A program made the position numbers and the translations under genes. A stretch of 46,150 nt of DNA from Fibrobacter succinogenes (GTDB lineage Bacteria; Fibrobacterota; Fibrobacteria; Fibrobacterales; Fibrobacteraceae): positions 1 through 46,150 of the forward strand of contig CADCBQ010000024.1 of NCBI GenBank assembly GCA_902799745.1, written 5' to 3'. Below, piece after piece: positions 18,567-26,772 of the stretch (positions are counted from its first letter, which is position 1; each line of letters opens with the position of its first letter). The notes under the pieces are model-generated. The model did no database searches. It saw only the letters and a list, made by a program, of their open reading frames with translations, and was not told where the DNA came from.

Positions 18567-19559
18567 ATGGCATTCAACAAGAATTCCGATAAGGAAACAG
18601 AATTCGGCATTATCCGCCACAACTTCAAGGACCGCGAACCGCGTGACGATTCCCGCGAACACCGCGAAGGATTCGAGGATTTCCGCCGCCGCGATTTCAA
18701 CAAGCCGCGCGAAGGTTTTAACAACGAACGTCCGCGATTCAACAAGGACCGCGAAGGTTTCACACGCCGCAAGACCGATGGCGACCGCCGCGTGAGTTTT
18801 GGCGATCCCGATGGCGCCCCGCAAACCGCAATCGGCGGCATCCGCGAAGTGACCGACCTTCTGGAACGCAGCCCCATGCAAGTACACCGCGTGCTCTTTA
18901 TGCACCAGTCGGGCAACCCCAAACTCTACGAACTGCAGAAGCTCGCCAAGCGCGCCCACGTGCACGTACAGCAGGTCGATTCCAAGGTTCTGAACACCTA
19001 CACCACGCAACACCACGGCGTGGTCGCACTCTTGAACGAAAAGGAACTTCTCGTTTGGGAAGACATTCGTGAAGAATATTTTAAGGCCAAGGAAAACGGC
19101 GAACGCAAGCTGATTGCCGTAGGCACCAACATCGAAGACCCGCGTAACCTGGGCGCTTGCATCCGTAGTGCGCTCGCATTGGGCGTAGACCTCTTGATGC
19201 TCCCGGCCAAGGGCATGTGCGGCATTACGCCGGCTGTCGCCCGCTCTGCCGCAGGCGCACTCGACAAGATGAAGATTTGCCGCCCAAACAACCTGGAAGC
19301 CGCCGTCGGCGAACTCAAGCTCGCGGGCTACCAGATTCTGGGCCTCGATGCCGACACCGAGACGAACCTCGCCGGCTTTGAATTCAGCGACCAGGCGGTC
19401 ATTGCCGTCGGTGGCGAAGACGTGGGCCTCCCGCCGTTTATCCGCAAGCAATGCGACGCCGTACTCCGCATCCCGATGATGCCCGAAGCGCATTCCTACA
19501 ACGCCTCGGTAGCCCTTTCGCTCGGCCTATACGAATACGCACGCCTCCGAATCAAGTAA
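18567..19559 (+). CDS. TrmH/SpoU-family RNA 2'-O-methyltransferase with basic N-terminal tail
   Basis: The SPOUT domain shows all three motifs: motif 1 TNIEDPRNLGACIRSA, motif 2 IAVGGEDVGLPP, motif 3 IPMMPEAHSYNASVALSLGLYEYAR. It transfers methyl from SAM to a ribose 2'-OH in rRNA or tRNA; RlmB-like is the nearest guess. Residues about 10-75 are a low-complexity tail rich in Arg, Asp and Phe with three REGF repeats, likely disordered and RNA-binding. An L30e-like substrate-binding region (about 90-170) precedes the catalytic part. AAAGGA lies before the ATG. Confidence 0.9.
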   Translation: MAFNKNSDKETEFGIIRHNFKDREPRDDSREHREGFEDFRRRDFNKPREGFNNERPRFNKDREGFTRRKTDGDRRVSFGDPDGAPQTAIGGIREVTDLLERSPMQVHRVLFMHQSGNPKLYELQKLAKRAHVHVQQVDSKVLNTYTTQHHGVVALLNEKELLVWEDIREEYFKAKENGERKLIAVGTNIEDPRNLGACIRSALALGVDLLMLPAKGMCGITPAVARSAAGALDKMKICRPNNLEAAVGELKLAGYQILGLDADTETNLAGFEFSDQAVIAVGGEDVGLPPFIRKQCDAVLRIPMMPEAHSYNASVALSLGLYEYARLRIK

Positions 19560-19562
19560 ATT

Positions 19563-19577
19563 ATTCCAACTTGGACT
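19563..19577. promoter_or_regulatory. TTCCAA/TTGGA inverted-repeat element (copy 1)
   Basis: ATTCCAACTTGGACT just after the trmH stop resembles elements near 26695 and 27895 upstream of two lipoprotein genes. Orientation relative to the next gene is opposite, so shared regulation is uncertain. Confidence 0.3.
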
Positions 19578-19579
19578 AT

Positions 19580-19609
19580 AAAATACACCCCCATAGGGGG
19601 TATTTTTTT
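19580..19609 (+). terminator. Terminator of trmH
   Basis: AAATACACCCCC and GGGGGTATTTTTTT form a stem with loop ATA, followed by a T run. Confidence 0.9.
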
Positions 19610-19672
19610 ATTATAGGCCGTTTTTCCCCATCAGATTGGTATATATTTTTACCACAAGAAGGGAAAATATTT

Positions 19673-21046
19673 ATGGACTTCGAATCTTTGCTGTCAAAAT
19701 ACGAAGCAAAAGCCTGCATTGTCTCCGTCGATTTTTACGAAGACGAAACGTACGGAAATATCCGCATTCTTGCAGGCAACAAGGCTCACTGTGACGAAAT
19801 GGAAATGGAACAGGGTCGCCCCTTTATTCCTGGGTCGCCATACGAGGCTTGTTTTCCTCAAAACCGCAATTTCGAAGATTACTGTTTCCGCTGCACACGA
19901 ACCAAAAAGCCTCTCCATGCCTACGTGGAACTTTACACCATGGGGCTCTGGCTGAACATGTTCCTGATTCCGATTGAATCGGATAAGCCGAACACCGGCT
20001 ACTGCATTTACGTTTACGATGTATCGCCCAAGGTGGATTCTGCTGCCATGGTCGACCTTTCCGGCGATGTGGCCTCTGAGGTGTTAAAGGCATGCGTCAA
20101 GCTCCGTAGCTCGAACGACATCAAGAAGACCATCCAAGAAGTCATCGAAGATATCCGTAGCCTTTGCGATTCTGAACATTGCTGCATTTTGCTGACCAAT
20201 CCAGATACACGCACCTGCGATATTCTAGGAGACGCCCTCAGCAAAGGCACAAGCCTGCTTCCCATGTCGACCTACCTAGAAGGCTTCTACGAAATTACGG
20301 AAACATGGGCCGCAACACTAGGCGGAAGCACCTGCATTATCATCAAAGACCGCCACGACATGGATCACCTGCACCAACAAAACCCCGTGTGGGCAGATTC
20401 GCTCGAAGGCGCCATGGTCAAGACAATCGTGCTGTTCCCGCTGCGATTCGACAACAAGGTGCTCGGTTACATGTGGGCCATCAACTTCAACGCCGAAAAC
20501 ACCATCAAGATTAAAAAGACGCTTGAACTGACGACCTACTTCCTCGCCTCCGAAATTGCAAACCACTTGCTTCTGAAGAAACTTGAAATCATGAGTTCCA
20601 TTGACTCGCTCACGGGGATCAAAAACAGAAACATGATGAACAATCGCGTAGACTTGATTGTAAGCGGTAAAGAACGCACACCAGACGCCGTGCTCTTTAT
20701 AGACCTGAACGGGCTCAAGCGCGTGAACGACGACCAGGGCCACAATTCAGGCGACAAGATGCTCCGCACGGCAGCAAAGATTTTGCAAGAAGTTCTCCAC
20801 GACGGCGAAGTCTTCCGCGCAGGCGGCGACGAATTTATGGCGATGGTTCCGAAAATTGCCGAAGCCGAACTGCAAAAGCGAATCGAACAGATTCACGAAG
20901 TCGCCAAGGCAAACAACATTCACTTCTCTATCGGATCGTGCCTCGGCGGCACCGATGTCCGTAGATCCATGCATATTGCCGACGAACGCATGTACGCCGA
21001 CAAGAACGCTTACTACGCCGCACACCCCGAAGAAAAGTACCGGTAA
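19673..21046 (+). CDS. Diguanylate cyclase with GAF domain
   Basis: This is a 457-residue soluble protein. Residues 1-125 are a sensor-like region with several Cys (CFPQ, YCFRC). A GAF domain (about 140-295) follows, and the GGDEF domain (about 300-450) has SIDSLTGIKNRN, FIDLNGLKRVND and the intact active site RAGGDEF with GGDEF at 384-388. It should make cyclic di-GMP. The usual RxxD inhibitory site before GGDEF is absent (VLHD), so product inhibition at that site is unlikely. The frame is open far upstream inside trmH, but ATG 19673 follows GGGAAAA. The stop directly abuts the stop of the convergent legumain-fusion gene. Confidence 0.9.
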   Translation: MDFESLLSKYEAKACIVSVDFYEDETYGNIRILAGNKAHCDEMEMEQGRPFIPGSPYEACFPQNRNFEDYCFRCTRTKKPLHAYVELYTMGLWLNMFLIPIESDKPNTGYCIYVYDVSPKVDSAAMVDLSGDVASEVLKACVKLRSSNDIKKTIQEVIEDIRSLCDSEHCCILLTNPDTRTCDILGDALSKGTSLLPMSTYLEGFYEITETWAATLGGSTCIIIKDRHDMDHLHQQNPVWADSLEGAMVKTIVLFPLRFDNKVLGYMWAINFNAENTIKIKKTLELTTYFLASEIANHLLLKKLEIMSSIDSLTGIKNRNMMNNRVDLIVSGKERTPDAVLFIDLNGLKRVNDDQGHNSGDKMLRTAAKILQEVLHDGEVFRAGGDEFMAMVPKIAEAELQKRIEQIHEVAKANNIHFSIGSCLGGTDVRRSMHIADERMYADKNAYYAAHPEEKYR

Positions 21047-23194
21047 TCACTTTACTACAAAGAATTCATCTAGCTTTTCTTTGTAGATATTTCCATAATG
21101 GTTCATATTGTACAACTGCACATGCGAACCTGAAATTTTACTCGCGATTTCGATGTACATGTCCCTCAGCGTTGCGTCGGGAGTCTCATCAAGCAGTTCC
21201 GTAAAACCTCGAGTAAAACGGTTCGTCAAGTATACGCCCATTTCTTCGTTTCGTTCATCCGCCTTACTCGTTTCATAAGGCGACGCCGCTGTTAGAAAAA
21301 CGATACCAGGAATATCCGCCTTTTCCGCAGTTTCACCAAGTCCACCACTATAGCAGGCTTCTACGGCCACCAGTACCTTGCGGTGCGGAATCTGTTTCAC
21401 CAGCGAAATAATCTGTTCGTAACTGATTTTGTCATTTCCAAAATTCAGGTATCCCGGCATCCCATGACCACTCCAAAAGACAAAAACATTGTCGGTCGAC
21501 TTTGCACGGAGGACCTTTGACAACTTATCACTTGAATTTCCCCTTAATATATTTCCTAGGTCAGACGCCGTTACGTAACTTAATTTGTAATCAACCACAC
21601 CCTTTTCATAGACATTGTCTCCATCCAAACGAATAAACAACTCTCCCGGATACAAGTTTCGTTCATGATCCACAAGATCATCTTCGGCAATCACGATAAT
21701 ATGGTCATCGTCGTACCCCATCTTCTTGAGTTTCTGGTAAATGGCAAAGATGTCCGCCTGAAACCGGTAATTTGCCCAGCCCGATGAGGCTGCAACCAAA
21801 ATCGCCCAATGTTTTGAAACGTCATTGTAAGAAATATTCGAGTCTGCATATTCGAAAAAGCTCGTATCCACAACGGCCTTGAAAAAGTCCAACCAATTTT
21901 CTTCTGGATTTATTGAATGCTTCGAATCGTCGTTGCTGGTAAAATCGTTCGTGACATATTTATGGTCAGCAATATTCCACCCGCGATACACTGAACCGCT
22001 CACACTGTTGTCCCTATCCTGGAAAGTCCAAGAGCTCGATACCCCCGTCAGATCAGGCAAGCGTCCATTCTGCAACGACATGAAATTTTCATGCATTCCG
22101 GCAATCATCCAATCGCCGCCGGCACCGTCCCTTCCTCCGAGCACAGCTCTAATCGATTCATTCAATTCCAAGCCCGACGAAACGGAATAAGTCGCGGCAT
22201 ACGCCAAAATATACAGAGCATCTACGAAATGCGCTTCGCCATTGAGAATGTCTTCTCCAAAATGTTCATGGTAAGCTTGCGCAAACCCGGACTCGGGTCT
22301 TGCATACAAATCAAAGCCACGGTAAAAATCGTAATGAAGATTTTTTACGATAGAATCCGAAGCGAAATTATTCGAACACACCACTCGGATGCCACCTTGA
22401 GAAGCGACATCCTGTTGATACAATTCATCATCAAAGGCTAAGGCCATTTTGTCATCATAGGGTTCAAACAACAAAACGCTATACGGTTTCTTACGTTCCA
22501 AATAAGTCTGCGTAAGCATCCGCAGTTCGGCTTCGTCATTGTACAAAAAGATTCTGTCAATTTTAAGTCCGAATTCTTCGGCCATAAAGCCTATCCAGTC
22601 GACATAAGAACTTACGAGTCCGCCATTCAATTCACTCGACGGAGCCAAAAGAGTAAGTTCCAGTTCATTCTTAAAAATAGCCGCAAAAGAACTAGCCAAA
22701 TGCGAGAAAGCTGATTCTATCAGCATAAAGTCGTTTTCAACCAAGTTCCACAAATTCGGCATATTGGCAAAGAACCGTTGGTATTCTACATTCGATGCCT
22801 TGGGCGAAAGAATCGGCTTCGTACTTTTTTTCAAAAGTTCCGCCATGCGGTACGCCTTGTCCGATCGCGTGGGGCCAACAATCGCCACATAGTCCGAATC
22901 CCCCGCAACCATTTCCATATACTCGTCGATATCGGCATCATCCTGGTTTTTAAATTCCAGTTGCAGTTTTACCTTTTGACCTAGCCCATCCTGAGCTTTT
23001 TCCATATTTTCCAAAGCCCATTCGGCGCTACGTTTCCAGCGGGCCATTTCAGAGGATTTCGCCATGACGGCGACCTTGATTTTAAGCGTCTTGGCATCGG
23101 CTTTGGCCGAAGAAGAATTATCAGAACACGCGCATAGGCAAAGTGCCAGCGCAAGCATCCAGAACAGAAGCAAACCGAGCCTATTTCTTGGCAT
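21047..23194 (-). CDS. Lipoprotein fusing a type 1 periplasmic ligand-binding domain to a C13 legumain-like cysteine protease
   Basis: This 715-residue lipoprotein has a signal ending LCAC (Cys23). Residues about 35-440 form a Peripla_BP_6-type fold (IVGPTRSDKAYRMAELL, HFVDALYILAYAATY, RGWNIADH). Residues 463-640 match legumain: WAILVAASSGWANYRFQAD, then DNVFVFWSGHGMPG with His577, then VLVAVEACYSGG with Cys614. In legumain the same layout has the catalytic His and Cys about 40 residues apart; here it is 37. The acid after the catalytic Cys in human legumain is Tyr here, so cleavage after Asn is not assured. I chose ATG 23194 over an upstream extension because it gives the lipoprotein signal. 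It overlaps the BMP gene by 14 bases. Proposed role: ligand-gated envelope protease (inference). Confidence 0.85.
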   Translation of the reverse strand: MPRNRLGLLLFWMLALALCLCACSDNSSSAKADAKTLKIKVAVMAKSSEMARWKRSAEWALENMEKAQDGLGQKVKLQLEFKNQDDADIDEYMEMVAGDSDYVAIVGPTRSDKAYRMAELLKKSTKPILSPKASNVEYQRFFANMPNLWNLVENDFMLIESAFSHLASSFAAIFKNELELTLLAPSSELNGGLVSSYVDWIGFMAEEFGLKIDRIFLYNDEAELRMLTQTYLERKKPYSVLLFEPYDDKMALAFDDELYQQDVASQGGIRVVCSNNFASDSIVKNLHYDFYRGFDLYARPESGFAQAYHEHFGEDILNGEAHFVDALYILAYAATYSVSSGLELNESIRAVLGGRDGAGGDWMIAGMHENFMSLQNGRLPDLTGVSSSWTFQDRDNSVSGSVYRGWNIADHKYVTNDFTSNDDSKHSINPEENWLDFFKAVVDTSFFEYADSNISYNDVSKHWAILVAASSGWANYRFQADIFAIYQKLKKMGYDDDHIIVIAEDDLVDHERNLYPGELFIRLDGDNVYEKGVVDYKLSYVTASDLGNILRGNSSDKLSKVLRAKSTDNVFVFWSGHGMPGYLNFGNDKISYEQIISLVKQIPHRKVLVAVEACYSGGLGETAEKADIPGIVFLTAASPYETSKADERNEEMGVYLTNRFTRGFTELLDETPDATLRDMYIEIASKISGSHVQLYNMNHYGNIYKEKLDEFFVVK

Positions 23195-24221
23195 GGCGAG
23201 CCTCCTCGCGAACCGCCTCGTCATAATACTTTTCATAGCGGGCTTCGAACTCTTTCGTATCGTCAAAATTCTTGTTAAACACAATCGATGCGGCACCGTC
23301 ACCCAAGCCAAAAGAGCGGAACCGAGGCCAATCCTTACCCAAAGCCCATTCTTCCAGGTAGCGAATAACAACCCCCTTAACGTCAATGACCAGAGTAAAC
23401 GGCACCTTTGGCAACACACCGCTCTGGTCAACATCCATCCCAATCATAAAGTGTCCCGTATTCGGATAATCGATCAAGGCCCGACGCACGCCCTTGATAG
23501 CGCCCCCCAACAAAGGAAAAATAGCCGAAGGTCTATCCGCATCTAGAATATAATTCGTTATCGAAAAAGTGGCCACGTAGGCAAATTCAATGTTGTTAAA
23601 AGCCGTTTCATCATTTTCATTATAGGTAAGATAATCCACTCCCAGAGTATCTGCTATCGTCTTATGCGCATCGTAGCCCTTCCTAAAGCCATCAATCGAT
23701 GTTTCAAGGCTCGCAAAGCCAGGTGCCGCTGCCAAAATCATGCAGGGATTTATGCCCAGAATCGCCCCCGACAAGTAACTCGCTCCGTAACGCTCTATCG
23801 AGAAAGCATTTACACCTTGTGGAAGTCCCGCCGTATCGGCTTCAAACAACAGAACCTTGTTGCCTACCCCCGTAAAGCGAACATCAAGTTTTTTTGCCAG
23901 TCCCACATATTCGGAAGAAGCCAAAATCAACATCGATGAATCGGTGTCGACATTTTCCTTGAGCCACGCCTTTACAAGGGAATCCGCCTCGTCCATAGAT
24001 TCCGGCTGCAGCAGACGGAAGGGCACTCCACTATCTTCATTAAACCGGAATAGTCCTGCCAATATTTGGTCATTATAGCTGTTGTCGCCAATGCCGTTGA
24101 TACTTGCAATCAAAGTGATGTTTGCAATTCCTGAATTATTTTCAGAAGCACCTACAGACTCGCTATCGGAACAAGCGAGCAAGGCAAATAGCAAAAACAA
24201 TCCAAAAATAAACCTGATCAT
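23181..24221 (-). CDS. BMP/PnrA-like substrate-binding lipoprotein
   Basis: This 346-residue lipoprotein has a signal ending LLAC (Cys17). The body follows the BMP family, which in other bacteria binds purine nucleosides for ABC import: INGIGDNSYNDQILAGL near the N-terminus, ILASSEYV, GASYLSGAILG, and FMIGMDVDQSGVLPKVP. No ABC permease or ATPase is adjacent. Instead the next gene, overlapping by 14 bases, is the binding-domain/legumain fusion, so the pair is probably translated together and may act as sensor partners. ATG 24221 is preferred to the GTG at 24224. No strong Shine-Dalgarno sequence is visible. Confidence 0.85.
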   Translation of the reverse strand: MIRFIFGLFLLFALLACSDSESVGASENNSGIANITLIASINGIGDNSYNDQILAGLFRFNEDSGVPFRLLQPESMDEADSLVKAWLKENVDTDSSMLILASSEYVGLAKKLDVRFTGVGNKVLLFEADTAGLPQGVNAFSIERYGASYLSGAILGINPCMILAAAPGFASLETSIDGFRKGYDAHKTIADTLGVDYLTYNENDETAFNNIEFAYVATFSITNYILDADRPSAIFPLLGGAIKGVRRALIDYPNTGHFMIGMDVDQSGVLPKVPFTLVIDVKGVVIRYLEEWALGKDWPRFRSFGLGDGAASIVFNKNFDDTKEFEARYEKYYDEAVREEARHAKK

Positions 24222-24235
24222 CACTAATACAAAAT

Positions 24236-24270
24236 AAGAAAAATTCCCCCAAGTGGGGGAAATTTTTGTT
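24236..24270. terminator. Terminator of the MACPF gene
   Basis: AAATTCCCCC and GGGGGAAATTT pair around loop AAGT, with T runs on both strands. It separates the MACPF lipoprotein gene from the BMP/legumain operon. Confidence 0.88.
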
Positions 24271-24299
24271 ATACGGGTAAATTTATCGACTGGTCTTTT

Positions 24300-26582
24300 T
24301 TATTCCTGGATGATGCGGAGTTGCACTTCATCCCTATCATTGTTATAATCAAGGACACTCGCATCATACATTATTTCAACATAACCTATCTTACCATCCG
24401 GTTTGACATAGCCATAATAATTCCTAGTCCTACTATCATTCCACTTTACCGCACTAAAACCAAGTAAGCCACATTCTTTCTCAGAATCGCAATCTTTTTT
24501 TCTAAGCATCGCTTTTCCTATATTTGACAAGCCACTCTTTTTAAACTCATTTTCGATACTTTTGAAAACCGTATCAGATGGAATTTTCCAACCCAGCGGA
24601 ACATATTCTTCGACCTTAGTTGCATCGTACTTTCTCCACATAGGGTTTGACCCAACTACTTGACCAGACCCAGGTTGTCTAAAAAAGCCTTTTCTCGTTG
24701 TGCTACTTGCATAGTCTTGACGAATCCAAACATGGTCGAAAATTTTGACTAGCGGATAATTATAATCAAAATCTGCGCTGATATTTTTATTAATAATTTT
24801 CGAAGCCAAATAGGCATCTTCAACCGTACCCACATGAGTTTCTGTCCCTTCAGGAGCTGTACTTAACACGGAAGTGCCTCGGATATAAATCTTCTTTGCC
24901 GCACCGAAATCCATATCGGCATATTCAACGATTGCTGCATCCGTCCCATCCCAACTAACACGAGCCGGCTTATGGTCCTTATCACCAATGTAGAAGCCCA
25001 AATTATAGCGAGGCTTGTTGTTGATTACAGGGTAAATGACCATCACCTTTTCCTTGATGTTCAGGAGCGGCACAAATTCCAAGGCCGCCTTTGCCACCAA
25101 CTGACCGCCAGAATAGATATCCTTGATCAAAGTATTCGTATCCAAGTCTTCAATCTTGGGCACATCGATTTCGGTCACCGTACCGCATTCGTAGTAGGCG
25201 TTAAAGTCCGAAGCAAACGCCTTGCTTTCCATATATTCCTTGAGCAATTTTTTACGTTTCGCAGTCGAATCACTGATTGTTTCGTCAATCAATTCATAAA
25301 GCGGAACCAAGCCATCGCTCGGGAAACCAATAAGGGCGCCCTTCCCCTTAGCTACGGAAGCTTTCCAGGTATCCACATCCGTCGGATCCAAGGCCCGATT
25401 CGTAGTGTTCATCAATCTTGCGCCTACTCCGGCGTCGCCACCGTAAACATGCACCTTAAATGACATATTCGAGTTATTTTCTTCAAAACTCTGTTTCATT
25501 TTAGCTTCCACCGAGCCTTCGGCCTTAACAGCAAGCCCTTTATAAGCAGCCTTGGCAAAAGCCTCCAAATCATACGAGGAAGTTACCTTGGACACATCCA
25601 CCGTCATGGACTGACGAATACGACCACCCACTTTCGCTCCCATTACAACATGCGTTCCGTATCCCTTAATCAACCTTCTAAAGCCCGCATTCGTCGAAGG
25701 GAATTTCTGGCCAGTGCGCCCCAAGCCGTTGATAGCGTAATAGGCGGACACAATCATACTTAAACTATCAGCCAAAATTTCCAAAGGTACTTCCGAGGTA
25801 ATCGTCTGCGTTGTAACATCGATATAATTCAACGCAAATTCATAATTATTATAGGAGGTCTTGGACATATCAAAAGCAGATTTCATCTCTCCCGAGAAAA
25901 GCGCCGTGCCACCTTCTATTTTGGTCTTGACACCCAGCTTAAAACTGATGTCCGAAATTGTCGACCCGGTAACTGTCGTTTCATCCAAAGTCTGCGTATT
26001 GGGACCATAAGCAAAAGTCCCATCTTCAAACAAGGTTTTGGTATCAAAAACTTCCGACTTAATCGCACTGGGATCAAGGTAACCTTCTGTCGATGATATC
26101 ATATCGTAACCATAGCCCATGGCATAGGCCTTGTTTGATTGCGAAACATCATTCGCATTGTCATCGTAATCGCCACTATACTTCTGCACAACGGTAATCG
26201 TCTTGTTCAGGGAAGTGTCTTCAGGGAACACAATGCGCAAGTCGCCCACAAAACGTTCGTCCAGGAAGTTCGTAACCATACGAATTTTGACAGTCGCATC
26301 GCCGTTACCGGATTTTTCGCTAATCGACTGAATAAATTCCGTTTCATCCTCGATGCGCCATTTTCCGTCGGCCTCAATCTTGAAATCGTAGGTGCTGTCC
26401 ATCATGTCGAGCACCAACGTGTCGCCGACAGTCTTTCCCAAGACTTCGACCGAAATTGCCGTTCCCTTAGCGGAGGAGCCACTAGGACTAGAATCTTCTG
26501 AATTGGAGCAGGCTGTAAGGCCCAAGGTTGCGGCGCAGGCAAAACCTACCGCCACAGAAAATTTGAGGGTATTGATAGACAT
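24300..26582 (-). CDS. MACPF (perforin-like) lipoprotein with BACON-like and FISUMP-like domains
   Basis: This 760-residue lipoprotein has a signal ending LTAC (Cys25). Residues about 41-135 are BACON-like (ADGKWRIEDETEFIQS, then VFPEDTSLN, then VVQKYSGDY). The MACPF domain (about 150-490) has the signature YGTH (308-311) then VVMGAKVGG, which marks the perforin/complement fold. Amphipathic segments flanking it could form the membrane hairpins. The end (about 630-760) resembles a degenerate FISUMP domain (WIRQDY, PLGWKIPSDTVF). Bacteroidales MACPF proteins such as BSAP-1 are secreted antibacterial toxins, so a toxin role is possible but inferred. ATG 26582 follows a strong AAGGAG. It has its own promoter and terminator. 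Confidence 0.85.
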   Translation of the reverse strand: MSINTLKFSVAVGFACAATLGLTACSNSEDSSPSGSSAKGTAISVEVLGKTVGDTLVLDMMDSTYDFKIEADGKWRIEDETEFIQSISEKSGNGDATVKIRMVTNFLDERFVGDLRIVFPEDTSLNKTITVVQKYSGDYDDNANDVSQSNKAYAMGYGYDMISSTEGYLDPSAIKSEVFDTKTLFEDGTFAYGPNTQTLDETTVTGSTISDISFKLGVKTKIEGGTALFSGEMKSAFDMSKTSYNNYEFALNYIDVTTQTITSEVPLEILADSLSMIVSAYYAINGLGRTGQKFPSTNAGFRRLIKGYGTHVVMGAKVGGRIRQSMTVDVSKVTSSYDLEAFAKAAYKGLAVKAEGSVEAKMKQSFEENNSNMSFKVHVYGGDAGVGARLMNTTNRALDPTDVDTWKASVAKGKGALIGFPSDGLVPLYELIDETISDSTAKRKKLLKEYMESKAFASDFNAYYECGTVTEIDVPKIEDLDTNTLIKDIYSGGQLVAKAALEFVPLLNIKEKVMVIYPVINNKPRYNLGFYIGDKDHKPARVSWDGTDAAIVEYADMDFGAAKKIYIRGTSVLSTAPEGTETHVGTVEDAYLASKIINKNISADFDYNYPLVKIFDHVWIRQDYASSTTRKGFFRQPGSGQVVGSNPMWRKYDATKVEEYVPLGWKIPSDTVFKSIENEFKKSGLSNIGKAMLRKKDCDSEKECGLLGFSAVKWNDSRTRNYYGYVKPDGKIGYVEIMYDASVLDYNNDRDEVQLRIIQE

Positions 26583-26622
26583 GGTAGAATCTCCTTCTTG
26601 TAATTCCACTTTTTTCTCTATA

Positions 26623-26665
26623 AAATATTTCTTTTCAAAACAAAGTCAATAGAACATGCGAAAAA
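26623..26665 (-). promoter_or_regulatory. Promoter of the MACPF lipoprotein gene
   Basis: Read on the minus strand, TTGACT and TATTTT are spaced by 16 bases. A T-tract following TTGCG lies upstream. The same order is found before the FISUMP lipoprotein gene. Confidence 0.55.
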
Positions 26666-26692
26666 AAATACCGCAATTTCACTGCACCCTGT

Positions 26693-26709
26693 ATTATTCC
26701 AAATTGGAA
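26693..26709. promoter_or_regulatory. TTCCAA/TTGGAA inverted repeat (copy 2), candidate activator site
   Basis: ATTCCAAATTGGAAC is a nearly perfect palindrome about 43 bases upstream of the -35 of the MACPF gene. A close copy occurs upstream of the FISUMP lipoprotein gene. Confidence 0.5.
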
Positions 26710-26726
26710 CATCTTGCTGATAATTA

Positions 26727-26757
26727 TAAAAAATTCCCTCAAACGAGGGAATATTTT
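26727..26757 (-). terminator. Terminator of the FISUMP lipoprotein gene
   Basis: ATTCCCTC (26733-26740) pairs with GAGGGAAT (26745-26752), loop AAAC, with a T run on the minus strand. Confidence 0.88.
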
Positions 26758-26772
26758 TGTTGTTCTGAAAAA

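Noticed and set aside
17994..19493. 499-codon open frame antisense to the 5-FCL-like and trmH genes
   Set aside because: No domain is visible and it is a shadow of two well-supported genes.
23195..23443. N-terminal extension of the legumain-fusion frame
   Set aside because: It overlaps the BMP gene and would bury the lipoprotein signal; ATG 23194 gives a proper lipobox.
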